From: JAAYDS01 sp012729155
GTDB lineage: Bacteria > Chloroflexota > Anaerolineae > UBA1429
DNA length: 64,000 nucleotides
Direction: 5' to 3'
NCBI GenBank assembly: GCA_036774405.1
Contig: DAIPBO010000005.1
Coordinates: 97,822 to 161,821, forward strand
Shown: in pieces, positions 17,043-24,839 of the stretch
Numbering within the stretch: position 1 is the first letter of the stretch
Layout: each line of letters starts with the position of its first letter
Program-made: the position numbers and the translations under genes
Notes under the pieces: model-generated
Database searches by the model: none
Seen by the model: only the letters and a program-made list of their open reading frames with translations
What the model was told of the DNA's origin: nothing

Positions 17043-18508
17043 TGGCAATACTGGGGCGCATCCCCGCGCTGCTGCAGGGTGGATTGGGCAATCTGGCGGC
17101 TTATCTGGCGGCGCACGTGCTATTGTGCTTGCTGCCGGCGTTCTTTATTGCTGGCGGGCTATCTGCCCTGGTGCCTCAGGAGGCCATCACCAGGTATCTG
17201 GGGCCAAAGGCACCCAAAGTTGTGTCATACCCGGCCGCAGCGCTGGGCGGCCTCGTATTGGCGGTCTGCTCGTGTACGATCATGCCCCTTTTTGCCGGCA
17301 TCCATCGTAAAGGGGCCGGCCTGGGGCCGGCCATCACCTTTCTCTTTGTAGGGCCGGCCATCAACATACTGGCCTTTACCTATACGGGCGTTGCCATCGG
17401 CATGGACATCGCTGTGGCCCGGTTGGTGCTTGCGGTTGTGTTTGGCGTAGGCATTGGCCTGATTATGGCCCTCACCTTCCGGCAGCGCAGCGACGATGCG
17501 CCTGTCACCGCGACGGCCTTTGGCGGCCATGCCAGCGTCGAGGGTAGGGTGTGGGTGTTTATGCTGCTGCTGCTGGCTGTGCTCATTGCGGGCACGCTGC
17601 AGGTGGCTCCGCTAACGAATAGCCATGCCACGCTCACGCTGCCCGTGAGGGGGCTCGATGAGCTGGAAGCAGCGCTGGCGCGCCTGGTGCCCGCCGATGC
17701 CGATGCCGGTATCGAGGGAGTATCGGCACAGGGAGCGATGCTCATCGTAATGTTGGGTTTGCTAGCGCTAACGGCGTGGCGAGGGCTCGGGCGTGTCGAC
17801 GAAGGCTACAACGGCTGGACATGGGCTACGCTGGTGTTGATCGTACTGACGTTGCTGTTGGCGGGCGCCCACATCACGCCTGCTGGTGGCGCCGTGCAGG
17901 TGGGCATCACCGGCAAGATGATCGCTGTGGCCCTGGGCGCCACAGGTCTGGTGTTGGTGGGCTGGGGCTGGTTCGAGTCGTACGAGTTGCAGCAGTGGCT
18001 ATGGGAAACCTGGCGTTTCGTGAGGCAGATCTTTCCGCTGCTCATCATCGGGGTGTTCTCCGTTGGGGTGATCCGAGGCCTGATTCGACCAGAGTGGATC
18101 CAGGCGTTGGCCGGGCGCAACTCGCTGGCTGCTAATCTGGTGGGCGTGCTATTTGGCGTGTTCATGTACTTTCCCACGCTGGTTGAGGTGCCCATTGCGC
18201 GCATGTTCCTGAGCCTGGGCATGCACCGTGGGCCACTGCTGGCCTATCTTATGGCCGATCCAGAGCTGAGCCTGCAGAGCATCCTGATTACATCCAGCGT
18301 AATCGGCAAGGCCAAAGCGTGGGTCTATGTAGGCTGGGTGACGCTGTTCAGCACTCTGGCGGGGCTCGTGTTCGGCGCCTGGACTGACGGCGCACCCCTA
18401 TGGGCTTTGGCCTTGTACGTCTCGGGCGGACTGCTCGTGTTGGCGGCTATGCTGTGGAGGGCTAGTCGACGTCAGGCTGCTAGAGGCCCGTTGGCGACGA
18501 TTGAATAG
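17042..18508 (+). CDS. Predicted permease, ArsP-like (DUF318 family)
   Basis: This 488-residue membrane protein has about ten hydrophobic segments. Key features are PAAALGGLVLAVCSCTIMPL with a Cys-Ser-Cys pair, FLFVGPAINILAF, and a second half repeat (VLFGVFMYFPTLVEVPIARM). The family includes the trivalent organoarsenical exporter ArsP, in which membrane cysteines bind the substrate. A poorly conserved soluble loop lies near residues 170-230. The ATG at 17042 overlaps the arsR stop by one base; the longer in-frame version inside arsR is less likely. Downstream is a thioredoxin-like protein. Efflux of a metalloid is inferred from context. Confidence 0.85.
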   Translation: MAILGRIPALLQGGLGNLAAYLAAHVLLCLLPAFFIAGGLSALVPQEAITRYLGPKAPKVVSYPAAALGGLVLAVCSCTIMPLFAGIHRKGAGLGPAITFLFVGPAINILAFTYTGVAIGMDIAVARLVLAVVFGVGIGLIMALTFRQRSDDAPVTATAFGGHASVEGRVWVFMLLLLAVLIAGTLQVAPLTNSHATLTLPVRGLDELEAALARLVPADADAGIEGVSAQGAMLIVMLGLLALTAWRGLGRVDEGYNGWTWATLVLIVLTLLLAGAHITPAGGAVQVGITGKMIAVALGATGLVLVGWGWFESYELQQWLWETWRFVRQIFPLLIIGVFSVGVIRGLIRPEWIQALAGRNSLAANLVGVLFGVFMYFPTLVEVPIARMFLSLGMHRGPLLAYLMADPELSLQSILITSSVIGKAKAWVYVGWVTLFSTLAGLVFGAWTDGAPLWALALYVSGGLLVLAAMLWRASRRQAARGPLATIE

Positions 18509-18527
18509 TAGAGCGATGGAGGCAAAG

Positions 18528-18782
18528 ATGATCACGATCAAGGTGTTGGGCAAGGGTTGTCCCAAATGCGAGCGTTTGGATCAGCTGGTGCACAGCGCAC
18601 TGCAGGAGCTGAGCATCGGCGATGCGACGGTCGAGCATGTGCGCGATCTGGATGCCATTTTGGCTTACCCCATCACGAGCACCCCCGGCCTGGTGATCGA
18701 TGAGCAGGTCAAAAGCTCGGGACGGCTGCCGCGCAAAGAGGAGATCGTTGGCTGGTTGCGTGAGATCGCTCCGCTGCCATAG
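18528..18782 (+). CDS. Thioredoxin-fold small disulfide redox protein (MTH895/TM0996 type)
   Basis: This 84-residue protein has the glutaredoxin/thioredoxin-like fold of the redox-active disulfide protein 2 family. The CxxC site is GKGCPKCERL near residues 8-17, and a cis-proline motif TSTPGLVID follows. GGAGG lies 5 nt before the ATG at 18528, so I prefer it to ATGs at 18501 and 18516. It follows the ArsP-like permease by 19 nt. Such proteins commonly accompany DUF318 permeases and may reduce or deliver the thiol-bound substrate. Confidence 0.87.
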   Translation: MITIKVLGKGCPKCERLDQLVHSALQELSIGDATVEHVRDLDAILAYPITSTPGLVIDEQVKSSGRLPRKEEIVGWLREIAPLP

Positions 18783-18865
18783 CGGCACGTAGCCCGGAGC
18801 CGCTTTGACGCAACGGTCTAAACGTGGCATCGTGCCGGCAAAGAGCATCTTTGTGGAGGCGCACT

Positions 18866-20116
18866 ATGCATCATGGGCCGCATCGTCTGGGCATGGTCTC
18901 ACCAAGCGACTGGGGCTTGGCGCCGGCGACGCGAGAGGCGTTGGCTCCGTGGACGCAGATCGGGCTTGACAGCGACGTCTGGGAAGAACGAGCCCGCCAG
19001 GCCACCTATCACTGGCTCATGAGCAATTGGCGCGATGAGGTGGGCGCCTTCGCCGGCCATTACAAGGCCCTTGCGCGAGTGTATGAGGACCCACAACTTA
19101 CCAACCTGATCGCCCCCTGGCAATGCCTAGCGGCGTACGATCGCTTTGGTGATGATGAGCTCCTCATCAAGGCCCGCCGCGCCGCAGACTGGCTCTATGG
19201 CACCGCCGTAGAGACGCATCCGATGAGTGTCGTCATCGGCGGCGTGCACGATGCCTGGCGGCCTGATGAGCTTTGGACCAAGTTCACGGCCGAGTTGGTG
19301 CTACTCAACCTGGGGCTCTACACACGCTTGCACCAAGACACCTATCTAGCGCGCGCCATCGAAGGCGGCGGCTTTGTGGCGCAGGCCGAGCGACATGGCT
19401 TTGCCTGCAAGTATGAACAACGCCACGCTCGTTGGATCACCCGCGGGTGGCAGTCGTTTGGGCGTGCCTTTGCCGCCCTGGCAAATCTGCATGTGGTCAC
19501 GAGAGAGGACCGCTGGTTGACCCATGCAATTGCCTGGGCAGAGATGGCGCTGAGCATCCAAGCGAATGATGGCAGCTATTATCTGATCGACGACGAGTAC
19601 TATAGTACCGATCTGGCCGCAGACGAGCTGCGGGCGCTGGTGGGCGCGTTTGAGCTCACCGGCAGGGTCGAGTTCTGCAGCGCAGCTATGCGTTTTGCCG
19701 ACTGGCACCTGCGCATGCAGCGAGAGGATGGCTCTTGGTGGCTCACGATGGACCGCTCTGGCAACATCGTCTCGCCCTACGTGGGCCCCGGTGACATCCC
19801 CAACATCGCTGTTGCGCTGTTACGTTGTCACCGCGTCACCTGCGAACGGCGCTACCTCACGAGCGCGCTGCGCGCCATGCGCTATGCCCTTGCGCAACAG
19901 CTCACGCCAGCCGATGGCTCACCTTTCGTCGACGATCCCAATGCGCTATGGGGCTACTGGTCATGGGACCCGCGCTATGACCACACCATGTCGGGCGATC
20001 AGATTACTCATCTGGCGCGGGGCATCTGGTTTACGCTGGATTATCTGGCGGGGCTGGGCGCCGATCAGGCCCGAGCCGACGTCGCAGCGCTTCACGACGA
20101 GGGCTTTGCGTTCTAG
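18866..20116 (+). CDS. Unassigned protein with a six-hairpin (alpha/alpha)6-barrel-like pattern
   Basis: I do not recognise a family with certainty. The 416-residue sequence repeats helix-rich segments with aromatic and acidic clusters (GVHDAWRPDELWTKFTAEL, QSFGRAFAALANLHVVT, QREDGSWWLTMDRSG, YWSWDPRYDHTMSGDQIT), as in glycoside hydrolases and epimerases of the six-hairpin class. No signal peptide is visible. GTGGAGG precedes the ATG at 18866; an upstream in-frame start at 18824 has none. It stands alone between the permease unit and a flavodiiron gene. Confidence 0.6.
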   Translation: MHHGPHRLGMVSPSDWGLAPATREALAPWTQIGLDSDVWEERARQATYHWLMSNWRDEVGAFAGHYKALARVYEDPQLTNLIAPWQCLAAYDRFGDDELLIKARRAADWLYGTAVETHPMSVVIGGVHDAWRPDELWTKFTAELVLLNLGLYTRLHQDTYLARAIEGGGFVAQAERHGFACKYEQRHARWITRGWQSFGRAFAALANLHVVTREDRWLTHAIAWAEMALSIQANDGSYYLIDDEYYSTDLAADELRALVGAFELTGRVEFCSAAMRFADWHLRMQREDGSWWLTMDRSGNIVSPYVGPGDIPNIAVALLRCHRVTCERRYLTSALRAMRYALAQQLTPADGSPFVDDPNALWGYWSWDPRYDHTMSGDQITHLARGIWFTLDYLAGLGADQARADVAALHDEGFAF

Positions 20117-20141
20117 GCCGGCTGCCGTCACGGTTGGCGCG

Positions 20142-20184
20142 TGTGACCCGAGTCACTGCAGCTGCTACCGATCCATGCTATGCT
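20142..20184 (+). promoter_or_regulatory. CRP/FNR-superfamily-like site and -10 element before the flavodiiron gene
   Basis: TGTGA-CCCGAG-TCACT (20142-20157) matches the CRP consensus TGTGA-N6-TCACA except for the last base. A TATGCT -10-like element lies at 20179-20184. The predicted start near 20191 places the site centre at about -41.5, the class II activator position. The gene begins at 20248. Confidence 0.5.
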
Positions 20185-20247
20185 GCTAGATGACGATGGC
20201 TCAACGATGGTCGTATAGCGTTGTGTCGTTCATTAGGAGGTATGCAG

Positions 20248-21429
20248 ATGGAACCACGAGCGATTCGGCCTGGCGTACAGTGGCTTGGTGCGGTTGATTG
20301 GGATCGGCGCTTGTTCGATTCGCTCATTCCCTTGCCCGATGGCACCAGCTATAACGCCTACCTCATCACTGGCAGCGACAAGACGGCCTTGCTCGACAGT
20401 GTCGACCCGGCCAAGGCTGATACGCTGTTGGCGCAGCTCGAGGGCGTGGAGCGCATCGACTATGTCATCGCGCACCATGCCGAGCAAGACCATTCGGGCA
20501 CCATTCCGCTGGTGCTCGAGCGCCACCCTGAGGCCACTGTGCTGGCCACTGCCAAGGGCGTCGAACTGCTGGCCCAGCATCTGCCCATTCCTGTTGAACG
20601 CTTCCGCAAAGTGGCCGATGGCGAGGTGCTTTCGCTGGGCGACAAGACGTTGACCTTTGTGCATACGCCCTGGGTGCACTGGCCTGAGACGATGGTGACT
20701 TTTCTCACCGAGGAGCGCATCCTATTCTCGTGCGACTTTTTCGGTTCGCACCTGGCCACGAGCGACCTCTTTGTGACCGATGAAGGGCAGGTCTACGAGG
20801 CGGCCAAGCGCTACTATGCCGAGATCATGATGCCCTTCAGGCGCATCATCCAGCGTAACCTGGCCAAGCTCGAGCCCTATGACATCGCCATGATTGCACC
20901 GAGCCATGGGCCTATCCATGGTCGGCCGGCATTCATCGTCGACGCCTATCGCGATTGGGTCAGTGAAACGCCCAAAAATGAAGTGGTGATTCCCTATGTC
21001 TCGACCCATGGAAGCACCACCAAAATGGTCGATCGTCTGGTGACAGCGTTGGTGGCGCAGGGCATCAAGGTGCACCAGTTCGACCTGCCTGTGACCGACA
21101 TCGGCAAGCTGGCGATCTCGCTGGTGGATGCCGCCACGATTATCCTGGGCACGCCTACGATTCACGTTGGGCCCCATCCGGCGGTGTTCTATGCGGCACA
21201 CCTGGCCAACGCGCTGCGCCCCAAGGCTCGCTTTGCCTCGGTGATTGGCTCTTATGGATGGAACAGCAAGGCGATCGAGCAGATTGCCGCGCTTATACCT
21301 GATCTCAAGGTCGAACTGCTAACGCCGGTGTTGGCCAAAGGGCGCCCCGTTGCCGATGACCTGGCCGCCGTCGATCGTCTGGCCGCCGAGGTAAGTGAAC
21401 GCCACCGCGCTCTGTTTGGCCAGTCGTAG
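20248..21429 (+). CDS. Flavodiiron protein (FprA-type O2/NO reductase)
   Basis: This 393-residue protein has an N-terminal metallo-beta-lactamase-fold diiron domain and a C-terminal flavodoxin domain. The diiron ligands appear in HAEQDHSG (H77, E79, D81, H82), with further histidines in TPWVHWPETM and APSHGPIHGR. The FMN loop is STHGSTTKMVDRL near residue 252. Such proteins reduce O2 to water or NO to N2O and protect anaerobes and facultative cells. The ATG at 20248 has AGGAGG 7 nt upstream; the nearer in-frame ATG at 20242 is too close to it. No rubredoxin gene is adjacent, so the electron donor is unknown. Confidence 0.93.
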   Translation: MEPRAIRPGVQWLGAVDWDRRLFDSLIPLPDGTSYNAYLITGSDKTALLDSVDPAKADTLLAQLEGVERIDYVIAHHAEQDHSGTIPLVLERHPEATVLATAKGVELLAQHLPIPVERFRKVADGEVLSLGDKTLTFVHTPWVHWPETMVTFLTEERILFSCDFFGSHLATSDLFVTDEGQVYEAAKRYYAEIMMPFRRIIQRNLAKLEPYDIAMIAPSHGPIHGRPAFIVDAYRDWVSETPKNEVVIPYVSTHGSTTKMVDRLVTALVAQGIKVHQFDLPVTDIGKLAISLVDAATIILGTPTIHVGPHPAVFYAAHLANALRPKARFASVIGSYGWNSKAIEQIAALIPDLKVELLTPVLAKGRPVADDLAAVDRLAAEVSERHRALFGQS

Positions 21430-21431
21430 CA

Positions 21432-21456
21432 GGCCGCTTCGCGTCGGCAAGCGGCC
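21432..21456 (+). terminator. Hairpin after the flavodiiron gene
   Basis: Inverted repeat GGCCGCTT (21432-21439) / AAGCGGCC (21449-21456) with a 9-nt loop begins 3 nt after the stop codon. There is no T tract, so strength is uncertain. Confidence 0.5.
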
Positions 21457-21519
21457 ACGCTCGCTTACGCCAACCGAATGCTCTGAATGCAGAGTACGCC
21501 CAGACAAGAGGAGAGGATG

Positions 21520-22011
21520 ATGCCCAACCCCCTGACGCCGGCACTGGTCACGTTCTTGCACGATCTGTTTACCGCTATCTGGATAGGAGGCATGATCAGC
21601 CTTGGGCTGGTTACGCTGCCGGCCATCAGAGCTCAACTCGGCCAGGGGCCCGAGACCCAGAGGTTGGTGCAGGCTATCTTTCGGCGACTGTCTGTGCTGG
21701 CCAAGGTTAGCATCGTTGGGCTCATCGTGACTGGCCTGTTGCTATCGCGCCGGGCGACGCTCTGGCAGGGGCTGTTCAGCACGGGCAATGTGTACTCGTT
21801 GGTGCTCACCATCAAGCACGTGGTGGTCATCATGATGGTTGGCATCGCTGCTGTGCGCGCCTCAGTGCTGTCGGCCAACCGGCCACTCAAGCCCAGCAGA
21901 AACCGATTGCTGGCCGCGTTGTTGCTGGCCAACATCGTACTGGGCGTCGTTGTGCTGGCGCTGAGCGCCTATGGCGCCGTGATCAACAACGTGTGCGTGG
22001 TGCCGCGCTAA
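21520..22011 (+). CDS. Small polytopic membrane protein, CopD-like
   Basis: This 163-residue protein has four predicted transmembrane helices: about residues 8-28 (FLHDLFTAIWIGGMISLGLV), 52-72, 80-105 and 127-150. The H-x6-W-x-G-G-M entry (HDLFTAIWIGGM) and HVVVIMMVG in the third helix recall the CopD/DUF2269 superfamily linked to copper handling or unknown membrane functions. GAGGAGAGG lies just before two ATG codons (21517 and 21520); spacing favours the second. Copper transport itself is not shown. Confidence 0.65.
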   Translation: MPNPLTPALVTFLHDLFTAIWIGGMISLGLVTLPAIRAQLGQGPETQRLVQAIFRRLSVLAKVSIVGLIVTGLLLSRRATLWQGLFSTGNVYSLVLTIKHVVVIMMVGIAAVRASVLSANRPLKPSRNRLLAALLLANIVLGVVVLALSAYGAVINNVCVVPR

Positions 22012-22024
22012 CACTGACATCAAC

Positions 22025-22067
22025 GCAAGATGCCGCCCGCGATGGTATATCGCGGGCGGCATCTTGC
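22025..22067. terminator. Strong hairpin terminator between convergent genes
   Basis: A perfect 19-bp inverted repeat (22025-22043 and 22049-22067, loop GGTAT) fills the gap between the CopD-like and sialidase-like genes. Confidence 0.75.
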
Positions 22068-22087
22068 GGCATGCTGGCGCCGTCTGC

Positions 22088-23089
22088 TCAGCGAGCAGCG
22101 GCCAGTACCTCTTGCTCGGTAAAGACGTCCAATAGAACCTCACCCACGCCACCGCGATCGTGGTCATGCACGGCGTAGATGACACCGTCAGGCGCTTGCA
22201 CCGCGTCGGGATAGGAAACGCGGTCACGTGGATCGAGCTCCAGCCCACCTACAAACGTGCGGTCGTCGTGGGGCAGGCTGACATACACACGCAGCCCCTG
22301 GCGCCGCGTAGGGTGGGGCGTGTTGATGAGCAATAGCCGCCCCGACGACAGCCTGCGGACGAAAAAGCGTGCCCCAGGGTTGACGATCTCACTGGGCCGG
22401 CCCTTTGACCAGGTGACGCCGCCGTCCTCTGAATCGCTCTGCCACAACACGCCGCTGCCTGTACGGATCAGCATCCAGAGGCGACCGTCGCGTCCCTCAA
22501 CGACCATACATTCGAGCGCCCAGCGCGGCGCCTCGACAGCGCCGTGCAACGACCAGGTCTGTCCTCGGTCGGTAGAGATGGCCACTCCCTGTAGCTGTTC
22601 ACAATCGGGCCACCATGTGGTGGTGGGCGTCTGCTGAGCCCAGGTGATGGGCAGTAGCCATGCGCCTGTCGAGAGCACGGTCGGCTTGTTCAGGCGAAAG
22701 GCGAATGGCACGCCCAAGTCGATAGCGCGTGGCTCACTCCAGAGCGGGTTGGGCACGGCGGCATCGTCGGCGTTGCGTAACCACACGCCAAAATGGCCTT
22801 GCTCAAGACTGGCCTGATTGTAGAACAGCCACAATCGGCCGTCCGGATCGTGCCAAAGGGCTCCATCGTAAGAGCGGACACCGTGTATCGCCGGCACGGC
22901 CATAGCAGGCCGCGACCAGACAGCCTCGCCAGCTGCCCGGGTCGTCAGTGCAACATAGTTCTCGATGGTTGGCTCGAAAGGTCCACCGGTCATCAAGGCG
23001 CACCAGAGGCGACCGTTCGCCGCGCGCTCGATGGCGGGCACGCCCTGCCAGGGGCGGCCCGAGGCGGTAGAGATGATCTCGCGGTGCAT
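22088..23089 (-). CDS. Sialidase-like six-bladed beta-propeller (BNR/Asp-box protein)
   Basis: This 333-residue protein shows at least two Asp boxes, STDRGQTWS and SEDGGVTWS, and propeller repeats with aromatic spacing (GRLWCALMTGG, GRLWLFYNQAS, GRLWMLIRTGSG, GVIYAVHDHDRGG). These are typical of exo-alpha-sialidase-like and related glycan-binding proteins. No secretion signal is visible. GGGGGAG precedes the ATG at 23089. True sialidase activity needs an Arg triad and a Glu/Tyr pair that I cannot place confidently. The name gives the fold, not a proven reaction. Confidence 0.8.
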   Translation of the reverse strand: MHREIISTASGRPWQGVPAIERAANGRLWCALMTGGPFEPTIENYVALTTRAAGEAVWSRPAMAVPAIHGVRSYDGALWHDPDGRLWLFYNQASLEQGHFGVWLRNADDAAVPNPLWSEPRAIDLGVPFAFRLNKPTVLSTGAWLLPITWAQQTPTTTWWPDCEQLQGVAISTDRGQTWSLHGAVEAPRWALECMVVEGRDGRLWMLIRTGSGVLWQSDSEDGGVTWSKGRPSEIVNPGARFFVRRLSSGRLLLINTPHPTRRQGLRVYVSLPHDDRTFVGGLELDPRDRVSYPDAVQAPDGVIYAVHDHDRGGVGEVLLDVFTEQEVLAAAR

Positions 23090-23164
23090 GGCGCTGCTCC
23101 CCCCTGGCGATGTTGTGAGGCTAATCTAGCGGCGTATCAGTATAGCGTCAAGGACATCTGCAGC

Positions 23165-23193
23165 TTGACAGAAACAGGTATCAGCACTATACT
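23165..23193 (+). promoter_or_regulatory. Sigma-70-type promoter of the RHH-like gene
   Basis: TTGACA (23165-23170), a 17-nt spacer and TATACT (23188-23193) form a near-consensus promoter with a predicted start near 23200. Confidence 0.8.
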
Positions 23194-23199
23194 CCCTTT

Positions 23200-23229
23200 C
23201 GTCACTAATCGTGCCAATTCGTGACAAAA
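23200..23229 (+). promoter_or_regulatory. Three 10-bp tandem direct repeats at the transcription start (operator candidate)
   Basis: CGTCACTAAT, CGTGCCAATT and CGTGACAAAA stand head to tail at 23200, 23210 and 23220, one helical turn apart, directly after the -10 element. Short tandem direct repeats are the usual targets of ribbon-helix-helix repressors, and the next gene encodes such a protein. Confidence 0.6.
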
Positions 23230-23241
23230 AGGAACGCTTTG

Positions 23242-23604
23242 GTGCTAAAGCAGGATATGACTGCCCCCAAGATGACGCGCGTTGCTGTGCGTGTGCCTCA
23301 CACCACGCTCGAGCAGATCAACGATTGGGTCGATGCCCTGGGCGTGCGGCGTTCGCACTTTTTGGGGATCGCCCTGGTCGCTGGCGTGCGGTCATTGATG
23401 CGAGCCAGCGCGCTGGACCTTTCGTGGCCTGCCCCGGCTGACGAGCCAGAGCAGCCAGAGGAAGATGCTGGTATGGGGCGAGATGCGCCCTATGCCGCTG
23501 AGGTTGAGGCTCTGAGCGCACTGGTCAAGCAGCTGGAGGCCAGCGTCCTGCTACTGCAAGCCAAGGTGGCGAGTCTCGAGGGCGAGGCCCGCGAGACGCC
23601 CTGA
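23242..23604 (+). CDS. Ribbon-helix-helix-like DNA-binding protein with C-terminal coiled coil
   Basis: This protein is about 120 residues long. The segment TRVAVRVPHTTLEQINDWVD (near residues 12-31), followed by GVRRSHFLGIALVAGVRSL, has the strand-helix-helix spacing of RHH repressors. A Pro/Glu-rich linker leads to a heptad-rich tail (VEALSALVKQLEASVLLLQ) that should form a coiled coil. I chose GTG 23242 because AAAAGGA precedes it and because the operator-like repeats then stay outside the gene; GTG 23221 and ATG 23257 are alternatives. Autoregulation is likely. The family is not otherwise known to me. Confidence 0.7.
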   Translation: MLKQDMTAPKMTRVAVRVPHTTLEQINDWVDALGVRRSHFLGIALVAGVRSLMRASALDLSWPAPADEPEQPEEDAGMGRDAPYAAEVEALSALVKQLEASVLLLQAKVASLEGEARETP

Positions 23605-23650
23605 CTCGCGCATTACGCCGTGGCACTACCGTTCGAGGAAGGGGATGCAC

Positions 23651-23704
23651 ATGGCCAAGAAAGCAGACAAGAAGAAAAAGAACAAGGGCAAGAAGGGCAA
23701 CTAG
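23651..23704 (+). CDS. 17-residue lysine-rich microprotein candidate
   Basis: The ORF encodes MAKKADKKKKNKGKKGN: nine lysines in 17 residues, no acidic residue except one Asp. A strong ribosome site AGGAAGG ends 8 nt before the ATG, and an in-frame ATG at 23645 is an alternative. It lies 46 nt after the RHH-like gene and 16 nt before a perfect 20-bp hairpin, so it fits as the last gene of that unit. Such a tail-like polycation could bind nucleic acid, but no function is known. Confidence 0.5.
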   Translation: MAKKADKKKKNKGKKGN

Positions 23705-23720
23705 GCCCTATCGTTGCCGC

Positions 23721-23764
23721 AACGTCAGAAGGCCCTGCAAGCAGTTGCAGGGCCTTCTGACGTT
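23721..23764. terminator. Perfect 20-bp hairpin terminator
   Basis: Arms 23721-23740 and 23745-23764 pair completely around a GCAG loop. It closes the RHH/microprotein unit; no T run follows. Confidence 0.75.
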
Positions 23765-23878
23765 GAACGACAACCGTGGCGTAACATTTTTCAGGCGGTG
23801 CGCAATCGCGGCTTGCGCTGCCAGGGTACCATCCAGTACAATTGATGGCAACGAACATGACACTGGGGGGCAGCCGCA

Positions 23879-24775
23879 TTGGGAAACGTCTGGATTGCTC
23901 TTGGCCTGACAGCCCTGGCTGGACTGGCGACCGGCGTTGGCAGTGTGATCGCCTTTCTGGTCAAGCGCACTGACCGCCGCTTTCTTTCGATCGCCACTGG
24001 CTTTTCGGCTGGGGTGATGCTGTATGTCTCCTTTGTCGAGATCCTTGTAAAGGGCCAGGAGGCGCTTGTAGCGGCCTATGGTGAGCGTTTGGGGTCGTGG
24101 GTCAACGTGGCTGCCTTTTTCGGGGGCATCCTGATGATCGGCCTGATCGACAACCTGATCCCCTCGGCCACCAACCCGCATACGCAGCACACACCACAGG
24201 AGATCGACCCTCTGGCCGATCCTGATCGGCCTCTACCCGACTTTGACGCCGTCGCAGCAGACCAGCGCCCTGTCCCCGGCGCGCACGATCATCGCGTGGA
24301 TCATTCTCACCTTATGCGCATGGGGCTCTTTACGGCGTTGGCCATCGCGATTCACAACCTGCCCGAGGGGCTGGCGACGTTCTTGACTGCCTTACAAGAC
24401 CCAGGGCTGGGTGGGGCAATTGCCCTTGCCATCGCCCTGCACAACATCCCTGAGGGCATCAGTGTGGCGGTCCCGATCTTTTATGCCACCGGTAGCCGCA
24501 AGAGGGCCTTTGCCTTGTCAATACTCAGTGGGCTGGCCGAGCCCGTGGGCGCGGTCATTGCCTACCTCGGTCTTGTGCTGATCTTTGGTGGCTCTGCTCA
24601 TGCCATTCCAGGGCAGCTCATGGGAGTGCTCTTTGCAGGCGTAGCTGGCATCATGGTCTATATCAGCGTAGACGAACTCTTGCCCACCAGCAGGGCGTTC
24701 GGCCGTGGCCATGATAGCATCATGGGGCTTGTGGCCGGCATGGCAGTGATGGCTTTGAGCCTGCTGGTGATGTAG
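23879..24775 (+). CDS. ZIP-family metal transporter (ZupT-like)
   Basis: This 298-residue protein has eight predicted membrane helices. The metal path is marked by AIAIHNLPEGLATFLTAL in helix IV and ALHNIPEGISVAVPI in helix V, the duplicated HNxPEG signature of Zn/Fe/Mn importers. A loop near residues 100-145 is unusually long and contains His clusters (PHTQHT, AHDHRVDHSH). The start is a TTG at 23879 behind a G-rich ribosome site; an ATG alternative in frame is not available nearby. It has its own downstream hairpin. Which metal it carries is not determined. Confidence 0.92.
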   Translation: MGNVWIALGLTALAGLATGVGSVIAFLVKRTDRRFLSIATGFSAGVMLYVSFVEILVKGQEALVAAYGERLGSWVNVAAFFGGILMIGLIDNLIPSATNPHTQHTPQEIDPLADPDRPLPDFDAVAADQRPVPGAHDHRVDHSHLMRMGLFTALAIAIHNLPEGLATFLTALQDPGLGGAIALAIALHNIPEGISVAVPIFYATGSRKRAFALSILSGLAEPVGAVIAYLGLVLIFGGSAHAIPGQLMGVLFAGVAGIMVYISVDELLPTSRAFGRGHDSIMGLVAGMAVMALSLLVM

Positions 24776-24805
24776 CCATTGGCCACAGGGTGCCGAGAAA
24801 ATGAG

Positions 24806-24833
24806 CAAGGGGCGGCCTAGCGGCCGCCCCTTG
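24806..24833. terminator. Hairpin terminator between convergent genes
   Basis: Perfect 12-bp inverted repeat CAAGGGGCGGCC (24806-24817) / GGCCGCCCCTTG (24822-24833) between the ZIP transporter and an amidohydrolase gene. Confidence 0.7.
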
Positions 24834-24839
24834 TGGCAT

